Shown here in pieces: positions 1 to 6,839 of a stretch of 10,325 nt of DNA (positions within the stretch are counted from its first letter, which is position 1; every line of letters begins with the position of its first letter). The stretch comes from Planctomycetota bacterium (GTDB taxonomy: Bacteria > Planctomycetota > UBA1135 > GCA-002686595), in the NCBI GenBank assembly GCA_027623615.1, contig JAQBVH010000057.1, positions 1 to 10,325 of the forward strand, read 5' to 3'. The notes under the pieces are model-generated. The model worked only from the letters and a program-made list of their open reading frames with translations, was not told where the DNA came from and searched no databases. The translations under genes and the position numbers were made by a program.

Positions 1-2
1 GC

Positions 3-743
3 CTGACACGCTTCCTGCAGCGGCGCTGGTGGGGCTGGACCAGCCACATCATCGCCTGCTCCGAGTTCCTGCGGCAGATCCTGATCCAGCACCACGGCGT
101 GCCCGAGACCAAGGTGCAGCGCATCTTCAACGGCTACCACGGACCGAAGGCCGAGGATGTCCCCGAGACGCCCGAGGAGGCGCGCGCGAAGCTCGGCCTG
201 GAGGGGGGCAAGCGCTACCTCCTGACGGTCTGCCGCCTGATGAACTGGAAGCGGGTCGACGGGATCCTGCACGCCCTGGCCGGGTTGCCCGAGAACGTGC
301 ACCTGCTCGTCGCGGGGGACGGTGACATGGAGGCGGCGTGGAAGCGCCTCGCCGTCGAGCTGGGCGTCGCGGAGCGCGCGACGTTCCTCGGCAACGTGCC
401 CCACGCGGACATCCCGATGTACGTGCGCGCGGCGGACGTGTTCGTCCTCAACTCCGAGTACGAGGGGCTCTCGCACACCCTGCTGGAGGTCCTGAACCTC
501 GGCACGCCGATCGTCGCGAGCGGCGTCTGCGGCAACCCGGAGGTCGTCGAGGACGGGGTCAACGGGCTGCTCGTCGATCCCTACGACCCGCAGACCCTGC
601 GCGTCGCCCTCGAGAAGCTCCTCGGCGACGACGAGCTCTGCCGACGCTTCGTCGAGGCCGGGCTCGCCAAGCGACCCCAGTTCACCCGCGACGGCACCTT
701 CTCCGAGGTCGAGGCTGTGCTCGGGCGCCTGGCCGGCGCCTGA
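3..743 (+). CDS. GT4-type glycosyltransferase, C-terminal part (5' end outside window)
   Basis: The reading frame is open from the left edge to TGA at 741-743, giving 246 visible residues; a full GT4 enzyme is usually 350-400, so about a third is missing. The visible part is the C-terminal Rossmann (GT-B) half that binds the nucleotide sugar. It shows CRLMNWKR at residues 77-84 (the usual 'GRL..WKR' strand-loop), GDGD at 105-108, and an E-x7-E motif (E154 and E162 in EGLSHTLLE) followed by GTPIVAS and NPEVVEDGVNGLLV. These are typical of family GT4 retaining transferases, which move sugars from NDP-sugars to glycans or lipids at the cytoplasmic membrane face. Donor and acceptor cannot be read. 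GTG at 99 is an internal valine, not the start, because the family fold continues upstream in frame. The radical SAM and GT-C-like genes nearby suggest a surface glycan locus. Confidence 0.9.
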   Translation: MTRFLQRRWWGWTSHIIACSEFLRQILIQHHGVPETKVQRIFNGYHGPKAEDVPETPEEARAKLGLEGGKRYLLTVCRLMNWKRVDGILHALAGLPENVHLLVAGDGDMEAAWKRLAVELGVAERATFLGNVPHADIPMYVRAADVFVLNSEYEGLSHTLLEVLNLGTPIVASGVCGNPEVVEDGVNGLLVDPYDPQTLRVALEKLLGDDELCRRFVEAGLAKRPQFTRDGTFSEVEAVLGRLAGA

Positions 744-805
744 TCCACCTGGGCGGCGGGGATCCGCGGGGCGCGGAATCGGTCGACAACCGAGACCGTG
801 CGCAG

Positions 806-837
806 GGTGTCTCCCTCCGAGACGCCGCTTCCCATTT
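806..837 (+). terminator. candidate terminator after the glycosyltransferase
   Basis: Bases 806-813 pair with 819-826 across a 5-base loop (CCTCC). This gives an 8-bp stem with one T.G wobble. It is followed by a moderately T-rich stretch (GCTTCCCATTT) and lies about 60 bases after the glycosyltransferase stop. The tail is not a clean T run, so a role in termination is plausible but not certain. Confidence 0.4.
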
Positions 838-929
838 GTGTCCAGGAAGGGCGGAAACAGCGGGATGGTCTGCGGATGGGTGGTCCGCCGGCAAATCCAG
901 ACCTACACGGCGCCCCGATCAGGGCGGGA

Positions 930-935
930 TATACT
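930..935 (+). promoter_or_regulatory. possible -10 box (TATACT) for the radical SAM gene
   Basis: TATACT in the context GGGATATACTCGGGG matches a sigma-70 type -10 hexamer and stands out in GC-rich DNA. It lies 88 bases before the chosen ATG at 1024, implying a leader of about 80 bases. No convincing -35 box is seen at the expected distance. It follows the candidate terminator, consistent with separate transcription from the upstream glycosyltransferase. Confidence 0.35.
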
Positions 936-1023
936 CGGGGTTCACCGGTGCGGCTGCCGATCTCTCCTTTCCCTCCCGATCAGCGCCGCTCCACGCCTGG
1001 ATCCGAACCTGCCTTTCCTTCCC

Positions 1024-2619
1024 ATGACCGAAACTCCCGCCACACCTGCGGCCGCTCCCGCGCGCTCGCTGAAGGTCCTCGTCATCGAGGACTACCTGCC
1101 CCAGGAGATGCTGGGGATCATGTGGCTGTCGCGGGCCATCAAGGACGCCGGGCACCAGACCAAGTGCCTGTTCCTGCCGGACAAGGACTGGATCCAGAAG
1201 ATCAAGGACTACAACCCGGACGTCGTCGCCTACTCGGTGACCACCGGGATGCACCTGTACTTCCGGGACATCAACCGCAAGGTGCGCGAGGTCCTGCCGA
1301 ACGTGTTCTCGCTGCAAGGCGGGGCGCACTGCACCTACTCGCCCGAGGAGCTCGAGCAGGATCCGTACCTCGACGCGATCTGCCGCGGTGAGGGGGAAGA
1401 GGCGGTCCCCGAGCTGCTCAACAGGATGGCGGCGGGCGAGGACTACTACGACATCCAGAACCTGTGGTTCCGCCACAAGGAAACGGGCGAGATCCTCAAG
1501 AACGGCCAACGCCCGCCGATCCAGGACATCGACGCCCTCGGCTTCCCGGATCGCTCGATCATCTACGACGCCGGTTCGATCTATCGCGACAGCGACCGCA
1601 AGGTGTTCGTCACCCAGCGCGGTTGCCCGATGAACTGCTCCTTCTGCTTCCACCACGCGCTGAAGAAGAAGGTGTACAGCTCGACCAACGCCAAGTACGT
1701 GCGCAAGCGGTCGGTCGACCACGTCATCGCCGAGATCAAGGCGGTGCGCGACGAGTACAACCTGAAGTTCGTCCACTTCCTCGACGACATCTTCAACCTG
1801 TCCGGCAAGTGGCTGGACGAGTTCTGCGAGAAGTATCCCAAGGAAGTCGGGCTGCCCTTCGACTGCATCCTGATGGCCAACATGACGAAGGAGCGCCACA
1901 TCCTGCAGCTGAAAAAAGCTGGGTGTGTCTACGCGCGCATCGCCTTCGAGTCGGCCAACGACTACATCCGCAACGCGGTCTTCCGCAAGAACACCACCCT
2001 CAAGCAGCTCGAGGACGCGAGCCGCTGGATCAAGGAATCGGGCATTCGCCTCGGCTCCCTGAACATGCTCGGTGGTCCCGGCGCCAGCCTCGAGGACGAG
2101 CTCGAGACCGTCCGGCTGAACATCAAGTGCAAGGTCGACCACCCGCTGGTGTCGATCATGCAGCCCTACCCGATGTTCGACGTGGCCGACATGGCCAAGG
2201 ACATGGGCTACGCGGTCGCGGCCTACGACGACTTCCCGGTCAAGTTCAACCGGACCTCGACCATCGAGTTCGAGCACAAGCGCGAGATCGAGAACCTGCA
2301 CAAGTGGTTCCCGGTCGTGGTGCGTTACCCGTGGCTGATGCCGATCGCCAAGCGCGCGATCAGCTGGCACATGTTCAGCAAGGTCTACCTGATCATGTAC
2401 ATGCTCCACAGCGAGTACATGGTGAGCGAGCAGGCCAAGATCTACGCCCACGCCCAGGGCCTGCGCGGACCGCGCTACTGGACCCCGGTCGACTTCGTGC
2501 GCCGCGTCACGTTCAAGGGCTTCATCCGGATCTACGAGAACCTGTTCGGCAAGGTCGCCCGCCGCTTTGCCCTCTCGCTCCAGATGGGTGACGAGCGCGT
2601 CGTGGCCCACATGGACTGA
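1024..2619 (+). CDS. B12-binding-type radical SAM protein
   Basis: Encodes 531 residues. The N-terminal region (about 16-160) looks like the cobalamin-binding Rossmann domain of COG1032 proteins: KVLVIEDYLP, GGAHCTYSPEE at 99-109 and RGEGEEA at 121-127. I see no DxHxxG motif, so any cobalamin would probably bind without the lower-axial His, as in many BchE-like enzymes. The radical SAM domain (about 190-410) carries the CxxxCxxC motif (C201, C205, C208 in GCPMNCSFC) that ligates the 4Fe-4S cluster, and GGPG at 350-353, likely in the SAM-binding region. The C-terminal part (about 440-531) is rich in aromatic and basic residues and may bind a membrane or a partner. ATG 1024 is preferred because the frame upstream loses the GC-rich third-position bias and resembles no domain; no Shine-Dalgarno precedes it. 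The substrate is unknown. Methylation or another radical modification of a glycan or lipid precursor is inferred from the neighbours. Confidence 0.9.
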   Translation: MTETPATPAAAPARSLKVLVIEDYLPQEMLGIMWLSRAIKDAGHQTKCLFLPDKDWIQKIKDYNPDVVAYSVTTGMHLYFRDINRKVREVLPNVFSLQGGAHCTYSPEELEQDPYLDAICRGEGEEAVPELLNRMAAGEDYYDIQNLWFRHKETGEILKNGQRPPIQDIDALGFPDRSIIYDAGSIYRDSDRKVFVTQRGCPMNCSFCFHHALKKKVYSSTNAKYVRKRSVDHVIAEIKAVRDEYNLKFVHFLDDIFNLSGKWLDEFCEKYPKEVGLPFDCILMANMTKERHILQLKKAGCVYARIAFESANDYIRNAVFRKNTTLKQLEDASRWIKESGIRLGSLNMLGGPGASLEDELETVRLNIKCKVDHPLVSIMQPYPMFDVADMAKDMGYAVAAYDDFPVKFNRTSTIEFEHKREIENLHKWFPVVVRYPWLMPIAKRAISWHMFSKVYLIMYMLHSEYMVSEQAKIYAHAQGLRGPRYWTPVDFVRRVTFKGFIRIYENLFGKVARRFALSLQMGDERVVAHMD

Positions 2620-2643
2620 GCGTCCACGCGCCGATTCACACGC

Positions 2644-2680
2644 ACCCCGTCCACTCTCCGGTGGGCGGGGTCGTTTCGTT
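2644..2680 (+). terminator. intrinsic terminator of the radical SAM gene
   Basis: Bases 2644-2654 (ACCCCGTCCAC) pair fully with 2661-2671 (GTGGGCGGGGT) across a 6-base loop. The 11-bp stem has a single T.G wobble and is followed by CGTTTCGTT. It begins 24 bases after the radical SAM stop and ends at the stop codon of the convergent gene. The T-rich side is only on the + strand; on the - strand the hairpin has no T tract, so it mainly serves the + strand. Confidence 0.75.
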
Positions 2681-4359
2681 CAGGGCACGAGCGGGTGGGC
2701 CGGGATGACCTCGGCCAGCTCGAGGCTGTCGCCGACCGCGGGGAGCTCGATCGCCTTGTAGCGATTGCCGTCGGCGGTCAACCAGATCACGCTCCGGGCG
2801 TCGAGGGAGCGATCCAGGGACACCGCGAAGCGGCGCACGCCCGCGCCCTCGATCTCGAGGACCTCGAAGCGTACGTCGTTCCAGGTCGTCACGGTCCCGA
2901 CGGCCGGCGGGGTGCTGCTCGAGCGGTAGACGATCTCGAAGGCCTGATCGAGGAAGGGTCGGCCCTGACTCTCGATCTCGACCCGGTCGTCGGCGGTGCG
3001 GGTCAGGCGCAGGCCGCGGCGACCCATCTGGAGGGCGTGGAAGGAGAGGCCCCGATCCTCCGGTCGCTCGACGGCGTAGGTCTGGCCGATCGAGAAGGGG
3101 ATCAGCGAGCTGGTCGACTGCAGCACGAAGACCTCGCGGTGGCCGTCCTCGGGAGTGCCCACGGGCGCCGTGAGGGCGGCCTCCCGCAGGCCGTCCGCCA
3201 TCGACACGTTGTTCAGGCCCATCCCGAGCAGCATCAACCCGCCGAGCACTCCCGGGCCGGCGATCGTCAAGCGCCGCGCGAGGCGTGAGCGCGAGGCCTC
3301 GACCGCGATGACGAGCAGCGCCAGGGCTGGCGGGGCTGCACCGAACAGCAGCCGGTCCGAGAGCGGCGCGGCCGCCTGCGGCGCGGCGGCCAGCACGAAC
3401 CAGAGCACGAGCAGCGGCGTCGCGGGGTGCCCCTTGGTGTGCCGCGCCAGGAAACGCACGACGAAGAAGAGCAACGGGACGCCAATTCCGAGCTGCACCT
3501 GGCGGGCCGGCGGGAGGAACGTCGCCAGGTCCGTCACGATCGGCGTCCCCAGGGCGAGGGCCGCGTTCGGTCCAAGCTCCGCGAGGCGCACCGCGAACCG
3601 CACCGGCGCGTCGAACGGCGAGGCGTAGAAGAGCGCGTTCGTGCCGTAGCCGCCTCCGAGGTGAAGCGCGAGGTAGCCCGCGAACAGCACGAGCGCCGTA
3701 GAGGCGACCGCGCTCTGCTCACGCCTACACAGCCAGGCGACGAGCAGCAGCGTCCCGACCCCCGACTCCTTGGCCAGGGCCGAGAGGGACGCGAACACGA
3801 GGGCGAGCACGAGGCGCAACGGGCGTGACCTCCCCGCGGGGCTCGCCACGCACCACAGTGCGATGCAGGTGCACAGGGTCTCGACCAGGGTGTTCTGGTT
3901 CGCGATCCAGCCGACCGGGAAGCCGGCGGTCTTGGTCACCGCGAGCAAGGCCGTGGCGCCGAGCGCGGCCTGCTGGCTCAATCCGAGATCGATCAGGACG
4001 CGCCGCGCGATGACCAGCACCAAGGCGAACATGGACAGGCTGCACAGGTGGTAGCCGAGCGCCCAGCCACCGAAGAGCGCGTGCTGCACGGCGAGCAGCC
4101 CGCTCGAAACGGGTCGCAGGAAACGCGCGGTCCAATCTGGTGAGGTCCACCAGGGCCAGGTCCCGACCTGGAGCTCGATGTCGGTCCAGTTCGCGAGCGT
4201 CCCGAAGTCGTACAGGCCCCAGGGCGACCCCGGGAGTTCGCCGGACAGGCGCAGCTGCAGGAGGTAGTCGTCCACCCAGAATCCGGCCGTCACCGAGGGC
4301 AGGTGCAGCAGCACACCCAGGAAAAGAAGGACCAGGGGGAAGTGCCTGGAGCGCGTCAT
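2680..4359 (-). CDS. polytopic membrane protein, GT-C (GT39/TMTC-like) glycosyltransferase
   Basis: Encodes 559 residues, read on the - strand from ATG at 4359-4357 to TGA at 2682-2680. A longer frame upstream exists, but this ATG directly precedes a short basic stretch and the first membrane helix (residues 8-25), as expected for an inner-membrane protein. An acidic pair in the first periplasmic loop (D30-D31 in FWVDDYLL) matches the catalytic position in GT-C enzymes. The pattern RFLRPVSS (79-86) then ALFGGWALGYHL (94-105) follows the 'RPL..LS...LFG..P.GYHL' signature of TMTC/GT39-like proteins. GWIANQNTLVE (150-160) and SALAKESGVG (193-202) fit further conserved loops. About ten hydrophobic segments run to about residue 385, followed by a soluble, beta-rich tail of about 170 residues (390-559). 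Such enzymes use polyprenyl-phosphate sugars outside the membrane. The acceptor is unknown, and a nonenzymatic relative cannot be excluded. It is convergent with the radical SAM gene. Confidence 0.75.
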   Translation of the reverse strand: MTRSRHFPLVLLFLGVLLHLPSVTAGFWVDDYLLQLRLSGELPGSPWGLYDFGTLANWTDIELQVGTWPWWTSPDWTARFLRPVSSGLLAVQHALFGGWALGYHLCSLSMFALVLVIARRVLIDLGLSQQAALGATALLAVTKTAGFPVGWIANQNTLVETLCTCIALWCVASPAGRSRPLRLVLALVFASLSALAKESGVGTLLLVAWLCRREQSAVASTALVLFAGYLALHLGGGYGTNALFYASPFDAPVRFAVRLAELGPNAALALGTPIVTDLATFLPPARQVQLGIGVPLLFFVVRFLARHTKGHPATPLLVLWFVLAAAPQAAAPLSDRLLFGAAPPALALLVIAVEASRSRLARRLTIAGPGVLGGLMLLGMGLNNVSMADGLREAALTAPVGTPEDGHREVFVLQSTSSLIPFSIGQTYAVERPEDRGLSFHALQMGRRGLRLTRTADDRVEIESQGRPFLDQAFEIVYRSSSTPPAVGTVTTWNDVRFEVLEIEGAGVRRFAVSLDRSLDARSVIWLTADGNRYKAIELPAVGDSLELAEVIPAHPLVP

Positions 4360-4927
4360 GGGTGCCTGAGGGGGGTGCAATTCTGACGATTGCGACAGCA
4401 AATGGCGCTGTCCGGCAGGCGGGCTAGGCTGAAACCATGCGCAGCTCGAGTCGACGGCAGCCCGGTTCCCGACCGTGGGAGTCCCACGCGAGGTGCATGG
4501 AGCTTGGCAGCCCAATCACGCGACGACAACCGGACATCGCTGGGGGAACCGAAACGACGCCCGCTTTCGCCCTGGACCCTGGCCCTCGCTCCTCCACCAG
4601 CCAATTCGAGGGCCACGCGCGCCCCTCCAATGCCCCGCAGGCACCTCTCACCAGGCCTCGGCGCATTCTCGCGCCGGGTTTCGGGGTTTGGCGATTCGCT
4701 CGAATCGCGCTCAACGAAGGAAAGATCGCTGCCCCCCACGTGGATTCTCACCACGCCGCCCAGTTCTTTCCCAGGAATCTCCGTCCGCTTTTTGGCCGCG
4801 CGCTCAATGAGAGAGCCCGCATTGCAGCGGCATCCGGATTCCGCCCGACCTCCTGCCCGCGCACCCGCTGCTCGCAGCGGACACTGCGGTCTGTGCCGTC
4901 TACCCCACCAGCTGATCGACATCTCGC
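4360..4927. other. divergent intergenic region, no convincing gene
   Basis: These 568 bases separate the - strand membrane protein from the + strand kelch protein and must hold the promoters of both. Several frames are open, but their products are rich in Arg, Pro and Ser, resemble nothing I recognise and lack the strong third-position GC bias. The longest on the + strand (4437-4937) has about 69 percent GC at third positions, against roughly 90 percent or more in sampled codons of the adjoining real genes. A small perfect inverted repeat (GCAAT, 7-base loop, ATTGC) lies at 4377-4393, just upstream of the - strand gene, and could be an operator. No clear -10/-35 pair was seen for either flanking gene. 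I found no tRNA, CRISPR or mobile-element signature. Confidence 0.55.
4425..4430 (+). promoter_or_regulatory. weak candidate -10 box (TAGGCT) with leaderless spacing
   Basis: TAGGCT is followed by six bases and then ATG at 4437, the same geometry as the stronger candidate at 6828-6833. The ATG opens a 166-codon frame with poor coding statistics. The box may therefore drive the downstream kelch gene through a long leader, drive an unrecognised gene, or be chance. Confidence 0.2.
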
Positions 4928-6790
4928 ATGCGACTGAAGTTGACCAACATGCTCCTCGCCTCCGCCCTGCTGGCCTTCCCGGCCCAGGGGCAGGAGGCGT
5001 GCTGGGACGTGAACGCGCCCTGCATTCACCAGCGCTTCGAGGGCCCGAGCGTCGTCGTCGACGACCTGATGTACATCTTCGGGGGATTCGACTCCCCATC
5101 GATCGAGGCCACGCCGCGCATCGACGTGTACGACCCGTCCCTCGACACCTGGTCGAGCCGCGCCGACATGCCGATCCTGGTGACCCATGCCGGCTTCGCG
5201 CGCGACGATCGCACCGTGTGGGTGGTGGCTGGCTTCCTCGGCGACCACCCGGGCATCGCCACGGCGGACACCTGGATGTACGACGTCGACCTGGACTCCT
5301 GGACCCCGGGTCCGGCCCTGCCCAAGGCCGTGGCCGGCGGGGCGCTCGTGCGCTTCGACCGCAACCTGCACTGGTTCGGCGGAGTCGAGGCGGACCGCGA
5401 CACGAACTCGGCCGACCACTACGTGCTCGACCTGGACAACACCGGCGGGGGCTGGTCCTCGCTGGCCCCGCTACCCCACCCTCGCAACCACCTGTCCGGC
5501 GTGCGTCTGGGCAACTTCATCCACGCGATGGGCGGCCAGTCGGCGCACGACACCTCACCCCAGGACACGGACTACCACGAGGCCTACGACCCCACGACCG
5601 ACTCGTGGATCGAGATGGAGCCCCTACCCATGCCGCGCTCGCACTTCGAGCCGGGCACGATCGTGTACCAGGGCAAGGCGATCATCGTCAGCGGCAAGAG
5701 CACGTTCCTCGGCGATGAGGGGCTGATCGACGTGACCGAGTACGACCCGGTCACCGACGAGTGGCACGCCCTGCCGCCGCTGCCCCTGCCACGCTTCGGC
5801 GTCTCGGCCAAGATCATCCAGGACCGATTGATCGCGACCACCGGCTCCACGCCGGACCTGGTGCCGATCGACGACACGTACAGCCGCCCGGCAGCGTTCA
5901 GCTTCAACGGGCACATGCGCGTGAACTGCGGCGGGGGCCACTACCTCGACAGCCAGGGCGAAGACTGGTGCTCGGATGTGGGTTACCTCAACGGGCAGGT
6001 CTTCGAGAACCAGTTGATCCCGGACGTGCAGGGGACCCTGGACGACGAGCTGTACCTCGCGCACCGCACGAGCGACAACCTCCAGCCGAACCACGTCTCG
6101 TACCGCATCCCCGCGGACGAGGGGAAGTACCGCCTGGTGCTCCACTTCGCCGAGACCTTCCACGGGGCGACCGGCTACGGCGGCCCGTCGATCGGCCAGC
6201 GTGTGATGCGCTTCGTGATCGAGGGCAAGTCCGTTCGCCAGAACGTCGACGTCGCCAAGGACTTCGGCGTGGAGACGGCGGGGCAGTACGTGTTCGACTT
6301 CGAGGCCACGGGCGGCGACGTGACCTTCCATGTGATCTCGACCGTCGGCAAGCCGATGCTCGCGGCGTTCGAGTTGATCGACCTGCCCGACGATGCATTC
6401 GAGCGGTTCTGCGTGGCGGGTCCCAACTCGACCGGCCTGCCCGCGCTGATCAGCTTCAAGGGCAGCGGCTGTCTCTCCGCAGGGGACTTCCGGCTCGAGA
6501 CGAGCACCTGCCCACCGGGTCAATTCGGCCTCTACTTCTATTCCATGCAGGAGACCAGCGTGCCCTTCGGCAACGGCACGCGCTGCATCGACAACCCGTT
6601 CTACCGACTGCCCGCCCAGCCGACGATCGGCGGGGGGATCACCCAGGACGTGGACTTCGGCAACCTGCCGGGGGGGGGCGACATCCTCCCGGGAACGACC
6701 TGGAGCTTCCAGCTCTGGTACCGCGACCCGGCGGCCGGCGGGTCGAACTTCGACACATCGGACGCCCTACGCATGCGCTTCACCAACTGA
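4928..6790 (+). CDS. secreted kelch-repeat and malectin-like domain protein
   Basis: Encodes 620 residues. A Sec signal peptide is visible: basic start MRLK, hydrophobic core to about residue 18, and likely cleavage after AQG (19-21). Residues about 40-320 form kelch-type beta-propeller blades. Each has a hydrophobic strand ending in GG or G, then a Y/D-rich segment and W: YIFGG (49-53) with YDPSLDTW, VVAGF with YDVDLDSW, HWFGG (148-152), IHAMGG (198-203) with YDPTTDSW, and IIVSG with YDPVTDEW. A sixth blade is weaker. Residues 331-484 match malectin (PF11721-like): VNCGGGHYLDS, LYLAHR, YRLVLHFAET and FELID, a carbohydrate-binding fold. From residue 494 (FCVAGPNSTG) to the end lies a separate module with WSFQLWYRDPAAGG. 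The protein is exported, and binding of extracellular glycan is inferred. ATG 4928 is chosen because the signal peptide starts there; no Shine-Dalgarno precedes it. The gene is 49 bases from the TPR gene downstream. Confidence 0.88.
   Translation: MRLKLTNMLLASALLAFPAQGQEACWDVNAPCIHQRFEGPSVVVDDLMYIFGGFDSPSIEATPRIDVYDPSLDTWSSRADMPILVTHAGFARDDRTVWVVAGFLGDHPGIATADTWMYDVDLDSWTPGPALPKAVAGGALVRFDRNLHWFGGVEADRDTNSADHYVLDLDNTGGGWSSLAPLPHPRNHLSGVRLGNFIHAMGGQSAHDTSPQDTDYHEAYDPTTDSWIEMEPLPMPRSHFEPGTIVYQGKAIIVSGKSTFLGDEGLIDVTEYDPVTDEWHALPPLPLPRFGVSAKIIQDRLIATTGSTPDLVPIDDTYSRPAAFSFNGHMRVNCGGGHYLDSQGEDWCSDVGYLNGQVFENQLIPDVQGTLDDELYLAHRTSDNLQPNHVSYRIPADEGKYRLVLHFAETFHGATGYGGPSIGQRVMRFVIEGKSVRQNVDVAKDFGVETAGQYVFDFEATGGDVTFHVISTVGKPMLAAFELIDLPDDAFERFCVAGPNSTGLPALISFKGSGCLSAGDFRLETSTCPPGQFGLYFYSMQETSVPFGNGTRCIDNPFYRLPAQPTIGGGITQDVDFGNLPGGGDILPGTTWSFQLWYRDPAAGGSNFDTSDALRMRFTN
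6670..6678 (+). repeat. nine-base G homopolymer inside the kelch gene
   Basis: A run of nine G encodes part of Pro581-Gly582-Gly583-Gly584 in the C-terminal module. A slip of one base would shift the frame before the conserved WYRDP motif and change about the last 36 residues. The track may be a slippage-prone site or simply Gly codons in a GC-rich genome. Confidence 0.9.
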
Positions 6791-6827
6791 GCGTTTCGGC
6801 GCGCCGGACCGTAGCGGTCGCGTCGGG

Positions 6828-6833
6828 TAGAGT
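6828..6833 (+). promoter_or_regulatory. -10 box (TAGAGT) giving a probably leaderless TPR mRNA
   Basis: TAGAGT fits the TANNNT -10 consensus and is followed by six bases and then the ATG at 6840, so transcription would start at or next to the start codon. There is no Shine-Dalgarno sequence upstream of the ATG, in agreement with leaderless translation. The preceding 30 bases are very GC-rich and no clear -35 box is visible. It lies in the 49-base gap after the kelch gene. Confidence 0.5.
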
Positions 6834-6839
6834 GCGCCC

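Noticed and set aside
742..764. GATCC/GGATC inverted repeat just after the glycosyltransferase stop
   Set aside because: The stem is only 5 bp with a 13-base loop and no T tract; the hairpin at 806-826 is a better terminator.
838..1023. N-terminal extension of the radical SAM protein from GTG 838
   Set aside because: The extra 62 residues lack third-position GC bias and family similarity, and would run through the candidate -10 box.
919..2610. 563-codon open frame on the - strand opposite the radical SAM gene
   Set aside because: It mirrors a strongly supported gene in GC-rich DNA, where antisense frames stay open because stops are rare. The product is a monotonous Asp/Val/Leu/Arg/His mix with no domain.
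4360..4515. 52-residue extension of the GT-C-like protein from an upstream ATG
   Set aside because: It would put a non-hydrophobic stretch before the first membrane helix, and its codon usage is unlike the gene body.
4390..5718. 442-codon + strand frame crossing the start of the kelch gene
   Set aside because: Its second half is an out-of-frame reading of the kelch gene, rich in Arg, Pro and Gly, and the first half has no recognisable domain.
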